Positions 1 to 7,905 of a stretch of 64,000 bases of DNA are shown here, piece by piece. The stretch covers positions 1 to 64,000 of the forward strand of contig NZ_JACHIK010000018.1 of assembly GCF_014203155.1 (NCBI RefSeq). Reading direction: 5' to 3'. The DNA comes from Shinella fusca. Lineage in GTDB: Bacteria > Pseudomonadota > Alphaproteobacteria > Rhizobiales > Rhizobiaceae. A model generated the notes under the pieces. It saw nothing but the letters and a program-made list of their open reading frames with translations, was not told the origin of the DNA and ran no database searches. The translations under genes were made by a program, and so were the position numbers. Each line of letters starts with the position of its first letter. Position 1 is the stretch's first letter.

Positions 1-90
1 ACGGGCTTGGTGTCCCAAAGGTGCTGCGGTCTCTCATCCGCCACCGCAATCGGCAATACAGCGCCAATCCCGGGCAAAGGGAAGTTACAA

Positions 91-136
91 AGGTGCCGGC
101 AGGCGGATGAGGGGCAATCACCACACGGCCCCTCAC
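91..136. repeat. Mosaic repeat fragment
   Basis: The stretch GCCGGCAGGCGGATGAGGGG is shared with the element at 3114-3237. It lies just downstream of the tape measure gene (minus strand). Positions 1-90 hold no convincing gene; the next GTA genes would lie beyond the window edge. Confidence 0.6.
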
Positions 137-684
137 AAACTCCGCTGCCCACGCCCCACCGCGCGGGTCAGCATGGCGGCGATCTGGCCTTCCGACTTGC
201 GGAAGCTCGCCGCGTCCTGCGCCGTCACGTTGAAGACGATCTGCGCCCCGCCGCCGCTGCCGCCCGCCGCGACGCCCAACGCCCCGTCCGGCCCGCGCTT
301 CAGCGGCAGGATCGCCTCCGCCCCCGCCTCGCCCATCAGGCCGAGCCCGCCGGCGCTGCCGAAATAGGTCGGCGCGGAGACCACCCCGCCCTTGGCAAAC
401 GGCGTCACGCCGCCGAGAACGCTGGAAATGCCGGAGGAAAGCAGCCCCTCCAGCGGCTTCAGCCCGGCGGAGAGCGCGATGTCGCTCATGCGCAGCGCAA
501 GCCCGCGCAGCACGCTTTCCAGCCCCTTGCCGTCCACCACCGCGCCCTTCAGCGCGCCGGTCAGCGCATGGCCGAAGGAGCGCGAGCTCGCCTCAAGGTC
601 GTCGAAGACGTCCGAAAGCGCCTCCGCCTCCTCCCGCGCCCCGGCAAGGGCGCCCGGGGAGGTCTCGTCATCGGAATTCGCCAT
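133..684 (-). CDS. GTA tail tape measure protein (g11-like)
   Basis: A 183-residue protein matching the short tape measure proteins of alphaproteobacterial gene transfer agents, which set tail length and are far shorter than in long-tailed phages. The middle shows the typical tape-measure C-terminal signature: a hydrophobic stretch (about 60-95), then FAKGGVVSAPTYFGSAGG and LMGEAGAEAILPLKRGPDG. It is the last gene of the visible operon and follows the tail chaperone gene by 3 nt, implying co-translation. The next GTA genes (g12 onward) would lie past the window start. Family assignment rests on motif and gene order. Confidence 0.85.
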   Translation of the reverse strand: MANSDDETSPGALAGAREEAEALSDVFDDLEASSRSFGHALTGALKGAVVDGKGLESVLRGLALRMSDIALSAGLKPLEGLLSSGISSVLGGVTPFAKGGVVSAPTYFGSAGGLGLMGEAGAEAILPLKRGPDGALGVAAGGSGGGAQIVFNVTAQDAASFRKSEGQIAAMLTRAVGRGQRSL

Positions 685-687
685 GGT

Positions 688-909
688 TCACTCCGTCCCG
701 TCGGGAAAGGCCAGCATCAGCGCGGCAAGCGCCGCCCGCCCCGGCACCGCCGGCGAGGGCCGCAGCAGCCCGAGCGCAAAGCCGAGCTCGCGCGGCGTCA
801 TCGCCCAGAAATCCTTCGCGGAAAGCCGCATGCGGCAGAGCCCGGCATGAAGCGCCGCCTCCCAGGGGAAGGCCGGCGCCTCATCGGGCGTGCCGGATGC
901 GGCGCTCAA
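688..909 (-). CDS. GTA tail assembly chaperone, TTG start
   Basis: About 73 residues with the conserved core PWEAALHAGLCRMRLSAKDF followed by WAMTPRELGFALG. This is typical of the small rcc01693-like tail assembly chaperone between g10 and the tape measure of GTAs. No ATG is positioned before the conserved core. A TTG at 909-907 overlaps the upstream stop as TTGA, which fits translational coupling. The frame is open further upstream only because of high GC. The start is inferred; the product is well supported by motif and position. Confidence 0.75.
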   Translation of the reverse strand: MSAASGTPDEAPAFPWEAALHAGLCRMRLSAKDFWAMTPRELGFALGLLRPSPAVPGRAALAALMLAFPDGTE

Positions 910-1250
910 GGGCGCGGCGAAGCCGCCTCCCCGCCCGGCCCGAAGGTCGCGTGCAGCAGTTCGGCGGCGATGCGCGCGAAGCCCGCGAGCCCGTCCGCCA
1001 CCGCCATGCCCGCCACGTCCTCGTCGGAGAAAAGGTTGCCCGCCCCGCGCAGCCCCGCGCCGATGATGCGGATGAGGTCGTCCGCCCTCAGCCTGCCGGA
1101 GGAAAACCTCTCCGCCAGCCCCGTCAGGCTGTCGACCGCGAAAGCCGTCTCCAGCTCGGCGAGCGCGCCGAGCGTCAGGCACAGCACTCTCATTTGTCCG
1201 TCGAGATGGGCCTCGATCTCGCCGCGATGGCGGTTCGCCCGCGCGCCCAT
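906..1250 (-). CDS. GTA family protein g10-like (tail assembly)
   Basis: A 114-residue protein resembling the GTA gene 10 family. It begins with a basic segment (GARANRHRGEIEAHLDG), followed by LCLTLGALAELETAF, a pattern shared with tail-assembly chaperones of Rhodobacter-type GTAs. The ATG at 1250 overlaps the stop of the major tail gene; a GTG one codon upstream is also possible. The 3' end overlaps the next start by 4 nt. The likely role is cytoplasmic assembly of the tail rather than a virion part, inferred from family and order. Confidence 0.8.
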   Translation of the reverse strand: MGARANRHRGEIEAHLDGQMRVLCLTLGALAELETAFAVDSLTGLAERFSSGRLRADDLIRIIGAGLRGAGNLFSDEDVAGMAVADGLAGFARIAAELLHATFGPGGEAASPRP

Positions 1251-1657
1251 CACAGCGCCTCGAAGGAGAGAGCCCCGGCCGATTCCAGCGCGATCTCGAA
1301 GGCCACCTCGCCGTCATGCGCGCCGGAATATTCGAGCGCGGCGATCTGGAAAGGGCCGGCGACCGTGCCGAAATCCGGGATGACGACCTGCCAGCCGGCA
1401 ATGGTGCCGGCGAAGAACAGCGAGCGCACCAGCGCGTCGGACGCCTGGTCCTTGAAGATGCCGCTGCCGGAGACGCTGGCGCGCTGCACGCCGGCCCCGC
1501 CGAGCAATTCGCGCCAGCGCCCGGCCGATTCCGCATCCGTCACGTCGACGAGCTGGGCATTGAAGGCGAGGCGCTTGGAGCGCAGCCCCGCCGCGGTGAC
1601 GAAGCCCGCGCCGTTGTCGATCTTGAGCAGGAGGTCCCGCCCCTTCTGTGCCGTCAT
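1250..1657 (-). CDS. GTA major tail tube protein (g9-like)
   Basis: A 135-residue protein of the TP901-1 type major tail family. It opens with GRDLLLKIDNGAGFVTAAGL, the usual N-terminal strand of this family, and continues with RSKRLAFNAQLVDVTDAESA. Length fits the family. It sits 29 nt downstream of the tail terminator gene and overlaps the g10-like start. It would polymerise into the tail tube of the GTA particle. Confidence 0.88.
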   Translation of the reverse strand: MTAQKGRDLLLKIDNGAGFVTAAGLRSKRLAFNAQLVDVTDAESAGRWRELLGGAGVQRASVSGSGIFKDQASDALVRSLFFAGTIAGWQVVIPDFGTVAGPFQIAALEYSGAHDGEVAFEIALESAGALSFEAL

Positions 1658-1686
1658 TGCCAGGGTCCTTTCCTAAAAACCGTGGT

Positions 1687-2094
1687 TCAGCTTTCCGGTT
1701 CCGTCACCGCGCGCAAACGCATTTCCGCCCGGTGGAAGCGAGATTTTTCCGCGCGCCGCAGCCGCGTGTCGCGGTGGAGGAGCAGCACGAGAGAATGTCC
1801 GTCGAGAATGAGCGGCGCGTCGTGCAGTGCGTCCCGCACCAGGGCGGCGATCGCCTGCGCCTCGCGGTGCCCGCCCGCGCCGGACCAGACCTCCAGCGTC
1901 ACGGAATGCGCCTCGCCCGCCTCGCTGGCGGTCGAATGGTCGGTGCTGTCGATGCCGGCGATCACCACCAGCGGCGAAGCCGGTGCGTCGATCCGCCGGT
2001 CCGTGATCCCGTTCGCGCCGACGAGGGCCGCCAGCGCCGCGTCGCCCGAAAGCCGGGCGAAGATCGCCTTCTGCAGGGCCGATGCCGCGCTCAT
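1687..2094 (-). CDS. GTA tail terminator, DUF3168 (g8-like)
   Basis: A 135-residue DUF3168 protein. Visible family features are the N-terminal ALQKAIFARLSGDAALAALV, the central IDSTDHSTASEAGEAHSVTL and the C-terminal RDTRLRRAEKSRFHRAEMRL. It caps the tail tube and joins it to the head. Its ATG (2094) overlaps the upstream stop by 4 nt (ATGA), so translation is probably coupled to the head-closure gene. Confidence 0.88.
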   Translation of the reverse strand: MSAASALQKAIFARLSGDAALAALVGANGITDRRIDAPASPLVVIAGIDSTDHSTASEAGEAHSVTLEVWSGAGGHREAQAIAALVRDALHDAPLILDGHSLVLLLHRDTRLRRAEKSRFHRAEMRLRAVTEPES

Positions 2095-2420
2095 GGCTTT
2101 GCCTCCTCGCAGTCGCAGACGAGGTAACGCCCCGTCTCGTCCGGGTCGCGAAAGGTAAGAACTGTGAAAATCCGCGCGCCCTTGCGAAAGCGCATGCCGC
2201 CCGCAAGGTCGGCGCGATGGCGCAGCCAGATGCGGTGCGTCACCGTCACCGGCAGCGTTCCCGCCACCTCTGCGGCACGCGCCGAAACCGGCTCGATGCG
2301 TCCCCAGACCGTCGCGAGCGCGGCAAAGCTCCGCTCCACCCCGCCCTGCCCGTCCGGCGTCTCCTCCGGCCGCTCCAGCACCAGCCGCGCGGCAAGCGCG
2401 CCGGGATCGATCACCCGCAT
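2091..2420 (-). CDS. GTA head closure / head-tail joining protein (g7-like)
   Basis: A 109-residue protein of the phage head-tail joining family (SPP1 gp16-like). Features are RLVLERPEETPDGQGGVERS near the N-terminus and a C-terminal FRKGARIFTVLTFRDPDETG. The ATG at 2420 shares one base with the stop of the connector gene. A GTG one codon earlier is the alternative start. It would close the portal channel after DNA packaging. Confidence 0.85.
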   Translation of the reverse strand: MRVIDPGALAARLVLERPEETPDGQGGVERSFAALATVWGRIEPVSARAAEVAGTLPVTVTHRIWLRHRADLAGGMRFRKGARIFTVLTFRDPDETGRYLVCDCEEAKP

Positions 2421-2989
2421 CACAGCCTCCGCATCCGGTAGGGTGCGACCAGCCGGTCGTAGCCGGCGGGCACCGCCCCCGGCTGGTCGCCGGGCGCGAC
2501 CGCGCCGCGCAGCTCGAACATGGCAGCGACATGCAGCAGCAGCGCCCGTTTCAGCATGTCCGGCACCTCCGCGCCCGTCTCGCCGAAACCGGCGGTGAAA
2601 TCGATCTCGACGCCGTTCAGCGCCCGTTCGGTCGCAGGCTTTTCCGCAAGGACCAGCCGGGCCGGCCGCGCCGCCCCGTCGAGCACATGGCCGCTGGCAT
2701 CCACCTCGACCGGCGCGCCCTCGGCGTCGTAAACCGTCACCAGATCAATGGTTTGCACCGGCCCTCTTACGATCTGAATCACCCGCCCCTCCGGCCAGTC
2801 GTCGAGATAGAGGCGCAGCGGCCGCGCAATGAGGCAGAGCCCCGTCGTGGCCTCCAGGTACTCGCGCGCGGCGCGGATAAGCGCTGAGACCAGCGCATCC
2901 TCCTCGTCCGTATCGAGGCGCAGATGCGCCTTCGCCTCGGCAAGCGTGATCGGCTCCGCCGCGGGCGGCAACAGTTCGGCAATGGTCAT
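2420..2989 (-). CDS. GTA head-tail connector (g6-like, gp6/gp15 family)
   Basis: A 189-residue connector of the phage gp6-like family. It shows ITLAEAKAHLRLDTDEEDAL, LIRAAREYLEATTGLCL and a C-terminal LLLHVAAMFELRG, the usual helical signature of this fold. The ATG at 2989 begins the recognisable family N-terminus (MTIAELLPPAAEPITL); the open frame continues upstream but has no family similarity. It is separated from the capsid gene by a mosaic repeat, so the two may depend on read-through transcription. Confidence 0.87.
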   Translation of the reverse strand: MTIAELLPPAAEPITLAEAKAHLRLDTDEEDALVSALIRAAREYLEATTGLCLIARPLRLYLDDWPEGRVIQIVRGPVQTIDLVTVYDAEGAPVEVDASGHVLDGAARPARLVLAEKPATERALNGVEIDFTAGFGETGAEVPDMLKRALLLHVAAMFELRGAVAPGDQPGAVPAGYDRLVAPYRMRRL

Positions 2990-3113
2990 GATCGGCCTTT
3001 TCGCTGAAGAAGGGATGCGGGCGCGGCCGGGAGGCAAACCGCGCCCGCGGCACCGGCCGCAGGGAGCCGCCGGTGCGTAGGGGAATCCGAAGGAGGAAAA
3101 CAGAGCCGCGCAG

Positions 3114-3237
3114 TCCCTTCGCCCCGCTTGCGGGGAGAAGATGCCGGCAGGCGGATGAGGGGCAACCGGCACGGCCGACGCCGCAGGATAACCCCTCACC
3201 CCGGCCCTCTCCCCGCAAGCGGGGAGAGGGAGAAGAT
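3114..3237. repeat. RIME-like mosaic repeat (CCCCGC type)
   Basis: Two arms related as inverted repeats. One has CCCCGCTTGCGGGGAGAAGA, then a GCCGGCAGGCGGATGAGGGG core; the other has CCCCTCACCCCGGCCCTCTC then CCGCAAGCGGGGAGAGGG. It fills the space between capsid and connector genes of the GTA operon, and the transcript could fold into a long hairpin. Confidence 0.75.
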
Positions 3238-3242
3238 CGGCA

Positions 3243-4487
3243 TCAGCTCGCGGCGAACTTCACCAGCTTGATCGCCTCGAAATTCTGCACCCCGCCGCCG
3301 ACGCGCTTGGTGGTGTAGAACAGCACATAGGGCTTGGCGGAATAGGGATCGCGCAGCACGCGCACGCCCGTGCGGTCGACGACGAGATAGCCGGCGCGAA
3401 AATCGCCGAAGGCGATGGAGAAGCTGTCGGCGGCGATGTCCGGCATGTCCTCCGCCTCCGCGATGGCAAAGCCCATCAGCGAGGCGGCCTGCCCGGCGGC
3501 AGCCGGCGGGCGCCAGAGATAGTTGCCGTCCGCATCCTTGAACTTGCGGATCGCTCCTTGCGTCTTGCGGTTCATCACGAAGGTGGCGTTCTGCCGGTGC
3601 CCGGCCTTCAGCGCGTAGATCGTGTCGATCAGCGCGTCGGAGGGGTTGGAGGCCTTGAAGCCGCCCGCCGCGCCGGTGGCGACATAGCCGAGATTGCCCC
3701 AGCTCCAGCTCGCATCGGCGACGGCCGTGTAGCTGAGGAAGCCCGCCGGCTTGTTGGTGCCGTCGCCGGAGACGAAGGCAGTCCCCTCCTGCTCGGCGAA
3801 GACCATGTCGACCTCCGAGGCGATCCAGCTTTCCACGTCCACCGCCGCGTCGTCGAGCAGCGCCGGCGTCGCCGCCGGCATGGCGTAGAGCTCCATGGTC
3901 GGGAAGGAGAGTTCGGCAAGCTGAGCATTGCCGGTCTGCGGGCGGGATGCCGTCTCCGCCACCCAGCCGGCAGCCATGCCGGAGGTCGCGAAGGGCTTCT
4001 TCAGCACCGCGCCGGAGACCTGGCGCACGGTCGCCAGCGCACGGATCGGCGAGGCGGCGGAAAGCCTGCGGCCGATATCGGTATCCGTCCCGGGCGGCAC
4101 GAGATAGCCGCCGTCCGCCGCCGATCCGACGGACATCGCCTTCTCCTCCAGCGCCCGCAGCGCGCTGTCGTCGCCGCGGCGCATATAGGCGGAGAAGGCC
4201 GCCTTGTGCTCGGCCGTCTCGAAGCTCGTCTCGCCGCCGAGTGCCGGGCGCGCCCTCTTCAGCGCGAGCTGGTCGAGCGCGCGCTTGTGCTCGTCCATGG
4301 CGCGGTTGATGCGGTCCACCTTCTCGCGCGTCACGACGTCGGCCGTCAGCTTCTGCTCGATCTCGCCGAGCCGCCGGTCGTTCGTCTCCTTGAAGGCCTC
4401 GAAGGCCTCCATGAAATCGTCGAAGGCGGCGGTCATGGTTTCCGGCACGGCCTTGGTCTCCGGCGCGGTCTTCTGCAAATCGCTCAT
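3243..4487 (-). CDS. GTA major capsid protein (HK97 fold, g5-like)
   Basis: A 414-residue HK97-type major capsid protein. Residues 1 to about 100 form a charged, helix-rich delta/scaffold domain (AFDDFMEAFEAFKETNDRRL). The mature capsid domain follows, with GSAADGGYLVPPGTDTDIGR, FVSGDGTNKPAGFL and ATFVMNRKTQGAIRKFKD, all classic family signatures. The prohead protease encoded just upstream would remove the N-terminal domain. The ATG at 4487 lies 12 nt after the protease stop. Confidence 0.95.
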   Translation of the reverse strand: MSDLQKTAPETKAVPETMTAAFDDFMEAFEAFKETNDRRLGEIEQKLTADVVTREKVDRINRAMDEHKRALDQLALKRARPALGGETSFETAEHKAAFSAYMRRGDDSALRALEEKAMSVGSAADGGYLVPPGTDTDIGRRLSAASPIRALATVRQVSGAVLKKPFATSGMAAGWVAETASRPQTGNAQLAELSFPTMELYAMPAATPALLDDAAVDVESWIASEVDMVFAEQEGTAFVSGDGTNKPAGFLSYTAVADASWSWGNLGYVATGAAGGFKASNPSDALIDTIYALKAGHRQNATFVMNRKTQGAIRKFKDADGNYLWRPPAAAGQAASLMGFAIAEAEDMPDIAADSFSIAFGDFRAGYLVVDRTGVRVLRDPYSAKPYVLFYTTKRVGGGVQNFEAIKLVKFAAS

Positions 4488-4499
4488 GCGTTCTCTCCG

Positions 4500-5057
4500 T
4501 TAGCGTTTCATCATCCGGGCCGCCCGGCGCATGGTGCGCACGAGCTCCGTTTCCCTGTCGCGGAACCACCGCGCATTCTTCACGTTCGACACCCGCGCCG
4601 AAGGCAGCATCGGGAAGGTGACGATCGAGATCTCCCAGAGGTCGGCCTCGAGAATCCGGCGCACGCCGCTTGCCCGCTCCGTCCGCGAACGCACCGTCTG
4701 GAAGCCGATGGAAAGCCCGTCGAGCGCGCCGGATTTCATGAGGCTCAGCACCTCGCGCGCCCGCGCCACGCCCGGCGACAGCACGCCCTCGACATAGAGC
4801 CCGCGCGCATCCTCGCGGATCGTCCGCCAGCGCCCGATGGGCTCGGCCGGATCGTGCTGGAAGAGCATGCGCACGCCGGAGGGTCCGCGCTTTTCCAGCG
4901 AGCGCACGAAGGCCCCGGGCGCAATCGCGTCCTTGCCGAGGTCCACCTCGCCGAAGAGGCTCGCATAGCCGGAAAACACCCCGTCGCCGGAAACGCCCGC
5001 AAGCGTCAGATCGGCATATTTCTTCGTCCGCCAGACCGGCAGGTCGTCGGTTGTCAT
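4500..5057 (-). CDS. GTA HK97-family prohead protease (g4-like)
   Basis: A 185-residue prohead serine protease. The catalytic His is seen in LFQHDPAEPIGRW and the Ser in GALDGLSIGFQTV, spaced as in HK97-type proteases; the FSGYASLFGEVDLGKDAIAP N-terminal core is also present. It matures the capsid protein encoded immediately downstream. The ATG at 5057 begins the family N-terminus MTTDDLPVWRTKKYADL; upstream extension of the frame runs into the membrane-protein gene. Confidence 0.93.
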   Translation of the reverse strand: MTTDDLPVWRTKKYADLTLAGVSGDGVFSGYASLFGEVDLGKDAIAPGAFVRSLEKRGPSGVRMLFQHDPAEPIGRWRTIREDARGLYVEGVLSPGVARAREVLSLMKSGALDGLSIGFQTVRSRTERASGVRRILEADLWEISIVTFPMLPSARVSNVKNARWFRDRETELVRTMRRAARMMKR

Positions 5058-5100
5058 TGGTCTCTCCGATGATGTGATTGAAAGCGCGCGGAAGCGGCTG

Positions 5101-5409
5101 CTATTCCCGCAGCCGTTCGGCAAGCCGCGCCAGCACGCCGAGCCCCCACCAGGCCGAAAGGCTCGCCGCCGCCGATCCCGCCAGCAGCATTTCCGAGGGC
5201 CCGAGATAGGCGGCGATGCCGAGCCTGACGCCGATCCACAGCCCCGCCGGCCCGCCGAAGACGAGCCCGCAGGCCAGCCCCGTGAAGAACCGGCACCCCG
5301 CCTCGCGGCGCGTCTTGGGCAGAAGATAGATGAGCGAGACCGCCGCCCCCGCGGACGCCCCGATGAACCGGGCCGTCCAAAGCCCGCCGTCATTGCCGAA
5401 GTCAGCCAT
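5101..5409 (-). CDS. Small GTA-linked membrane protein (DUF6107-like)
   Basis: A 102-residue protein with predicted membrane segments (about 10-27, 38-52, 70-95), including GASAGAAVSLIYLLP and GSAAASLSAWWGLGVLARLA. I recall such a protein (DUF6107) sitting between portal and protease in rhizobial GTA clusters, at the place of orf3.5 in Rhodobacter. Function unknown; membrane location is inferred from hydrophobicity. ATG at 5409. Confidence 0.75.
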   Translation of the reverse strand: MADFGNDGGLWTARFIGASAGAAVSLIYLLPKTRREAGCRFFTGLACGLVFGGPAGLWIGVRLGIAAYLGPSEMLLAGSAAASLSAWWGLGVLARLAERLRE

Positions 5410-5631
5410 TGTTAAGCCTTTCGGATTATTATGAAAAACAGCAAGAAGCGGCCGCACGGACCGCAAACCTGCCCCCTCACGCGGAGTCGGGCAGCGAAAA
5501 TTCACGAGTCTTCCGAATCCCTTGCGAAGATTTCCTCGAATTTCGATTCAACGCGTTCAGGCGAAGAGTCCGCGGGACGGCAAAGTGATTCAGGTGGCAG
5601 AGCCAATCGCCTGATTTCCTACAGAAATCGC

Positions 5632-5767
5632 CCCTCACCCTAACCCTCTCCCCGCAAGCGGGGGGAGAGGGGACCTGCCCCACCAAAGTTCATTGTTTGA
5701 GGAAACCAGCCCGGCATACCCCTTCGCCCCGCCTGGAGAAGGTCGCGGCAGCGGGATGAGGGGCAGC
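5632..5767. repeat. RIME-like mosaic repeat (CCCCGC type)
   Basis: Contains CCCCTCACCCTAACCCTCTC with CCGCAAGCGGGGGGAGAGGG, and a degraded opposite arm ending GATGAGGGGCAGC. Together with the following element it fills the 540-bp space between portal and DUF6107-like genes; positions 5410-5631 otherwise show nothing recognisable. Confidence 0.7.
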
Positions 5768-5779
5768 GCCCCAACGACA

Positions 5780-5927
5780 CCCCCCTCTGCCCTGCCGGGC
5801 ATCTCCCCCACAAGGAGGGAGATTGGATGGAGAGCTGGCTTCCTTCCCATCAAAAGAGGAACAAAGAGCAGGCGTCTTGCCAATCTCCCCCCTTGTGGGG
5901 GAGATGCCCGGCAGGGCAGAGGGGGGT
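5780..5927. repeat. RIME-like mosaic repeat, inverted A-A pair
   Basis: Two near-identical arms in inverted orientation (CTGCCCTGCCGGGCATCTCC ... GGAGATGCCCGGCAGGGCAG) about 70 bp apart. It ends 25 bp beyond the portal stop codon. Confidence 0.85.
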
Positions 5928-5951
5928 GAAAGCCACACCCGCCCCACTCCC

Positions 5952-7085
5952 TCAATACCCCACCGCCCGCCGCTTTTCCTCGTCCGTCAAAAACCCCGCC
6001 GCCGCCACCCGCGTCCAGAGCTCCGAGCGCTCGGCGACAAGCCCGCTCACCTGGTCGAGGTCCGGCACCAGCCGCAGCCCCGCGCCCTCCCCGTCCAGCC
6101 ATGCCGCGAAAGACGCCGCCGTGCGCTGCACCAGCGGCAGCACCGTCAGCCGCCAGAACGCCCGGTTGGCCTCCTGGTAATTGGCATAGGTCGCGTCCCC
6201 CGGAATGCCGATCAGCATGGGCGGCACGCCGAAAGCGAGCGCGATGTCGCGCGCCGCGCCGTTCTTCGCTTCCACGAAATCCATCTCGCGGGGCGAAAGC
6301 CCCATCGCCTTCCAGTCGAGCCCGCCTTCCAGCAGCATCGGTCTTCCGGCACGCGCGGCGCCCGAATAGCCCTCCTCCAGCTCGCCCTTCAGCCGGTCGT
6401 ACTGGTCGGGCGAAAGGTTACCGCCCTCCTTCGGCTGGTAGACCAGCGCGCCGGAAGGCCGCGCCGAATTGTCGAGCAGCGCCTTGTTCCAGACGGCCGC
6501 GGCATTGGAGAGGTCGAGCGCCATGGAGGCCGCCTCCAGCGGCGCGAAGCCCATCTGGTCGTCGAGCGGATGGAAGAGCCGCAGATGCAGGATCGCCTCC
6601 CCCTCGCCCGCCGCATGCCGGCGCACATTCGTGCCCGTGCGGTATTCATAGGCGACCGGCCACCCGTCCCGCCCCTCGACGATCTGCACCCGGTCGGGCC
6701 GCAGGAGGTGCAGCTCGCGGAGCTCCCCACCGAGCCGCACGCCCTCGACGAAGGCGTTGCCGGAAAGAAGCAGGTGCCCGTAGAGCGTCTCGAAGAAATC
6801 CGTGCCCGCCATGCGCCCGTTCGGGCGGGCAAGCAGTGCAAGGCGCGGATCCTCCGGCCGCTCCGCCTCGCCCTCATAGGCAAGCCAGGGCACCGAGGCC
6901 GCCGCCTCCGCGATCATCCGCACCGCCCGGTGCGCGACCGGGTTCTTCATGAACCCCTCGCGCGACAGCGAGGCATAGGACCGGCTCGACCAGTGCGCCC
7001 GCCCCTCGCCCGTCAGCGTGAAGAAGCCCGACGCTTTGGTCTCCGCCGCCCTGCGGCGGCGCGTGAGGAAGGAAGGTAGCTTCAT
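5952..7085 (-). CDS. GTA portal protein (HK97 family, g3-like)
   Basis: A 377-residue HK97-type portal protein forming the dodecameric DNA channel. Signatures include NPVAHRAVRMIAEAAASVPW, LYGHLLLSGNAFVEGVR, HLRLFHPLDDQMGFAPLEAA and AFGVPPMLIGIPGDATYANY, followed by the C-terminal clip/crown helices. The ATG at 7085 is chosen because upstream codons are repeat-derived. It lies downstream of the endolysin gene with a 205-bp gap filled by a REP pair. Confidence 0.95.
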   Translation of the reverse strand: MKLPSFLTRRRRAAETKASGFFTLTGEGRAHWSSRSYASLSREGFMKNPVAHRAVRMIAEAAASVPWLAYEGEAERPEDPRLALLARPNGRMAGTDFFETLYGHLLLSGNAFVEGVRLGGELRELHLLRPDRVQIVEGRDGWPVAYEYRTGTNVRRHAAGEGEAILHLRLFHPLDDQMGFAPLEAASMALDLSNAAAVWNKALLDNSARPSGALVYQPKEGGNLSPDQYDRLKGELEEGYSGAARAGRPMLLEGGLDWKAMGLSPREMDFVEAKNGAARDIALAFGVPPMLIGIPGDATYANYQEANRAFWRLTVLPLVQRTAASFAAWLDGEGAGLRLVPDLDQVSGLVAERSELWTRVAAAGFLTDEEKRRAVGY

Positions 7086-7133
7086 GATAGTCCTCGATCG
7101 TGTGAATTGATTGAAGCGTCGTGCCGGGTGGGT

Positions 7134-7275
7134 GGATCCTCGGGTCAAGCCCGAGGATGACGGAGGGGAGGAAAGATCACCCGTCCATCGAGCGGCACGG
7201 CATCATGCGGAACCGTTGTGACTATCCGCCATCCTTCTCGTCTTCCGTCATCCTCGGGCTTGACCCGAGGATCCA
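7134..7275. repeat. REP-like inverted pair (ATCCTCGGG type)
   Basis: GGATCCTCGGGTCAAGCCCG followed by AGGATGACGG at the left and its inverse at the right, about 80 bp apart. The same unit recurs at 45781-46020 and 58901-59054. It separates the endolysin and portal genes within the GTA operon. Confidence 0.8.
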
Positions 7276-7291
7276 CCAACACGGCACGCCC

Positions 7292-7903
7292 CTACCCGCC
7301 GAGCGCCACAAAAAACGCCCGCCCGTATCCCGCGACCAGCTTCGCCCGGTCCAGCCCGTTGACGATCCGCCGCGCGCCGACCCAGTCGGCCTCGCCTACA
7401 AAAAAATGTTCCGCCAGCCGCCGCCCGGTAAAGGCCCCCGCCAGCATTCCGGCGAACAGGATCTCCACCGCCGGCCCCGTCTCCATCGCCAGCTCCGGCC
7501 GCGCGACGAGGTCGAGCCCCGTCAGCGCCGCCAGCTTTTCATAATTCCGCCGATGCGTGATCTGCACCAGCCCGCGCCCGAGCCAGCTATGGCCCGTCTC
7601 GTCGCGCCGCCAGTAGGGCGCGGAGACCTGCGGCAGGCGCCCCGCCGCAAAGGCCGCGTCGAGCCGCGCGATGGCCGCATCGTCGGTGGCGGCAAAGGTC
7701 TCGCGCACCGGCCGCATCCGCCCGCCCGTCTCGTGGTGGGCCGTCGCCAGCATATAGGCGAGGAAGCGCCGGTCGGCCGTCCTCCCGTCCCGCTCGAAGC
7801 GGTCGAGGAGCGCCGTCATGCCGGCCACCTGCCCGCGCGACAGACGCCCGCCGTAGAGCGGCCCGCGCACGGCGCCGAAGAAGGCCCTGCGGTCGATGCC
7901 CAT
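7292..7903 (-). CDS. GH19 chitinase-like endolysin within the GTA operon
   Basis: A 203-residue glycoside hydrolase family 19 (lysozyme-like) protein expected to cleave peptidoglycan. The catalytic Glu lies in MLATAHHETGGRM (about residues 51-63), and WLGRGLVQITHRRNYEKLA is the conserved substrate-cleft motif. The ATG at 7903 follows the terL stop by 2 nt, so it is translationally linked to the packaging ATPase. No signal peptide is evident, as for holin-dependent endolysins. Its position between terL and portal differs from the Rhodobacter GTA order. The alternative role, a virion-associated entry enzyme, is less likely without tail domains. Confidence 0.88.
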   Translation of the reverse strand: MGIDRRAFFGAVRGPLYGGRLSRGQVAGMTALLDRFERDGRTADRRFLAYMLATAHHETGGRMRPVRETFAATDDAAIARLDAAFAAGRLPQVSAPYWRRDETGHSWLGRGLVQITHRRNYEKLAALTGLDLVARPELAMETGPAVEILFAGMLAGAFTGRRLAEHFFVGEADWVGARRIVNGLDRAKLVAGYGRAFFVALGG

Positions 7904-7905
7904 CG

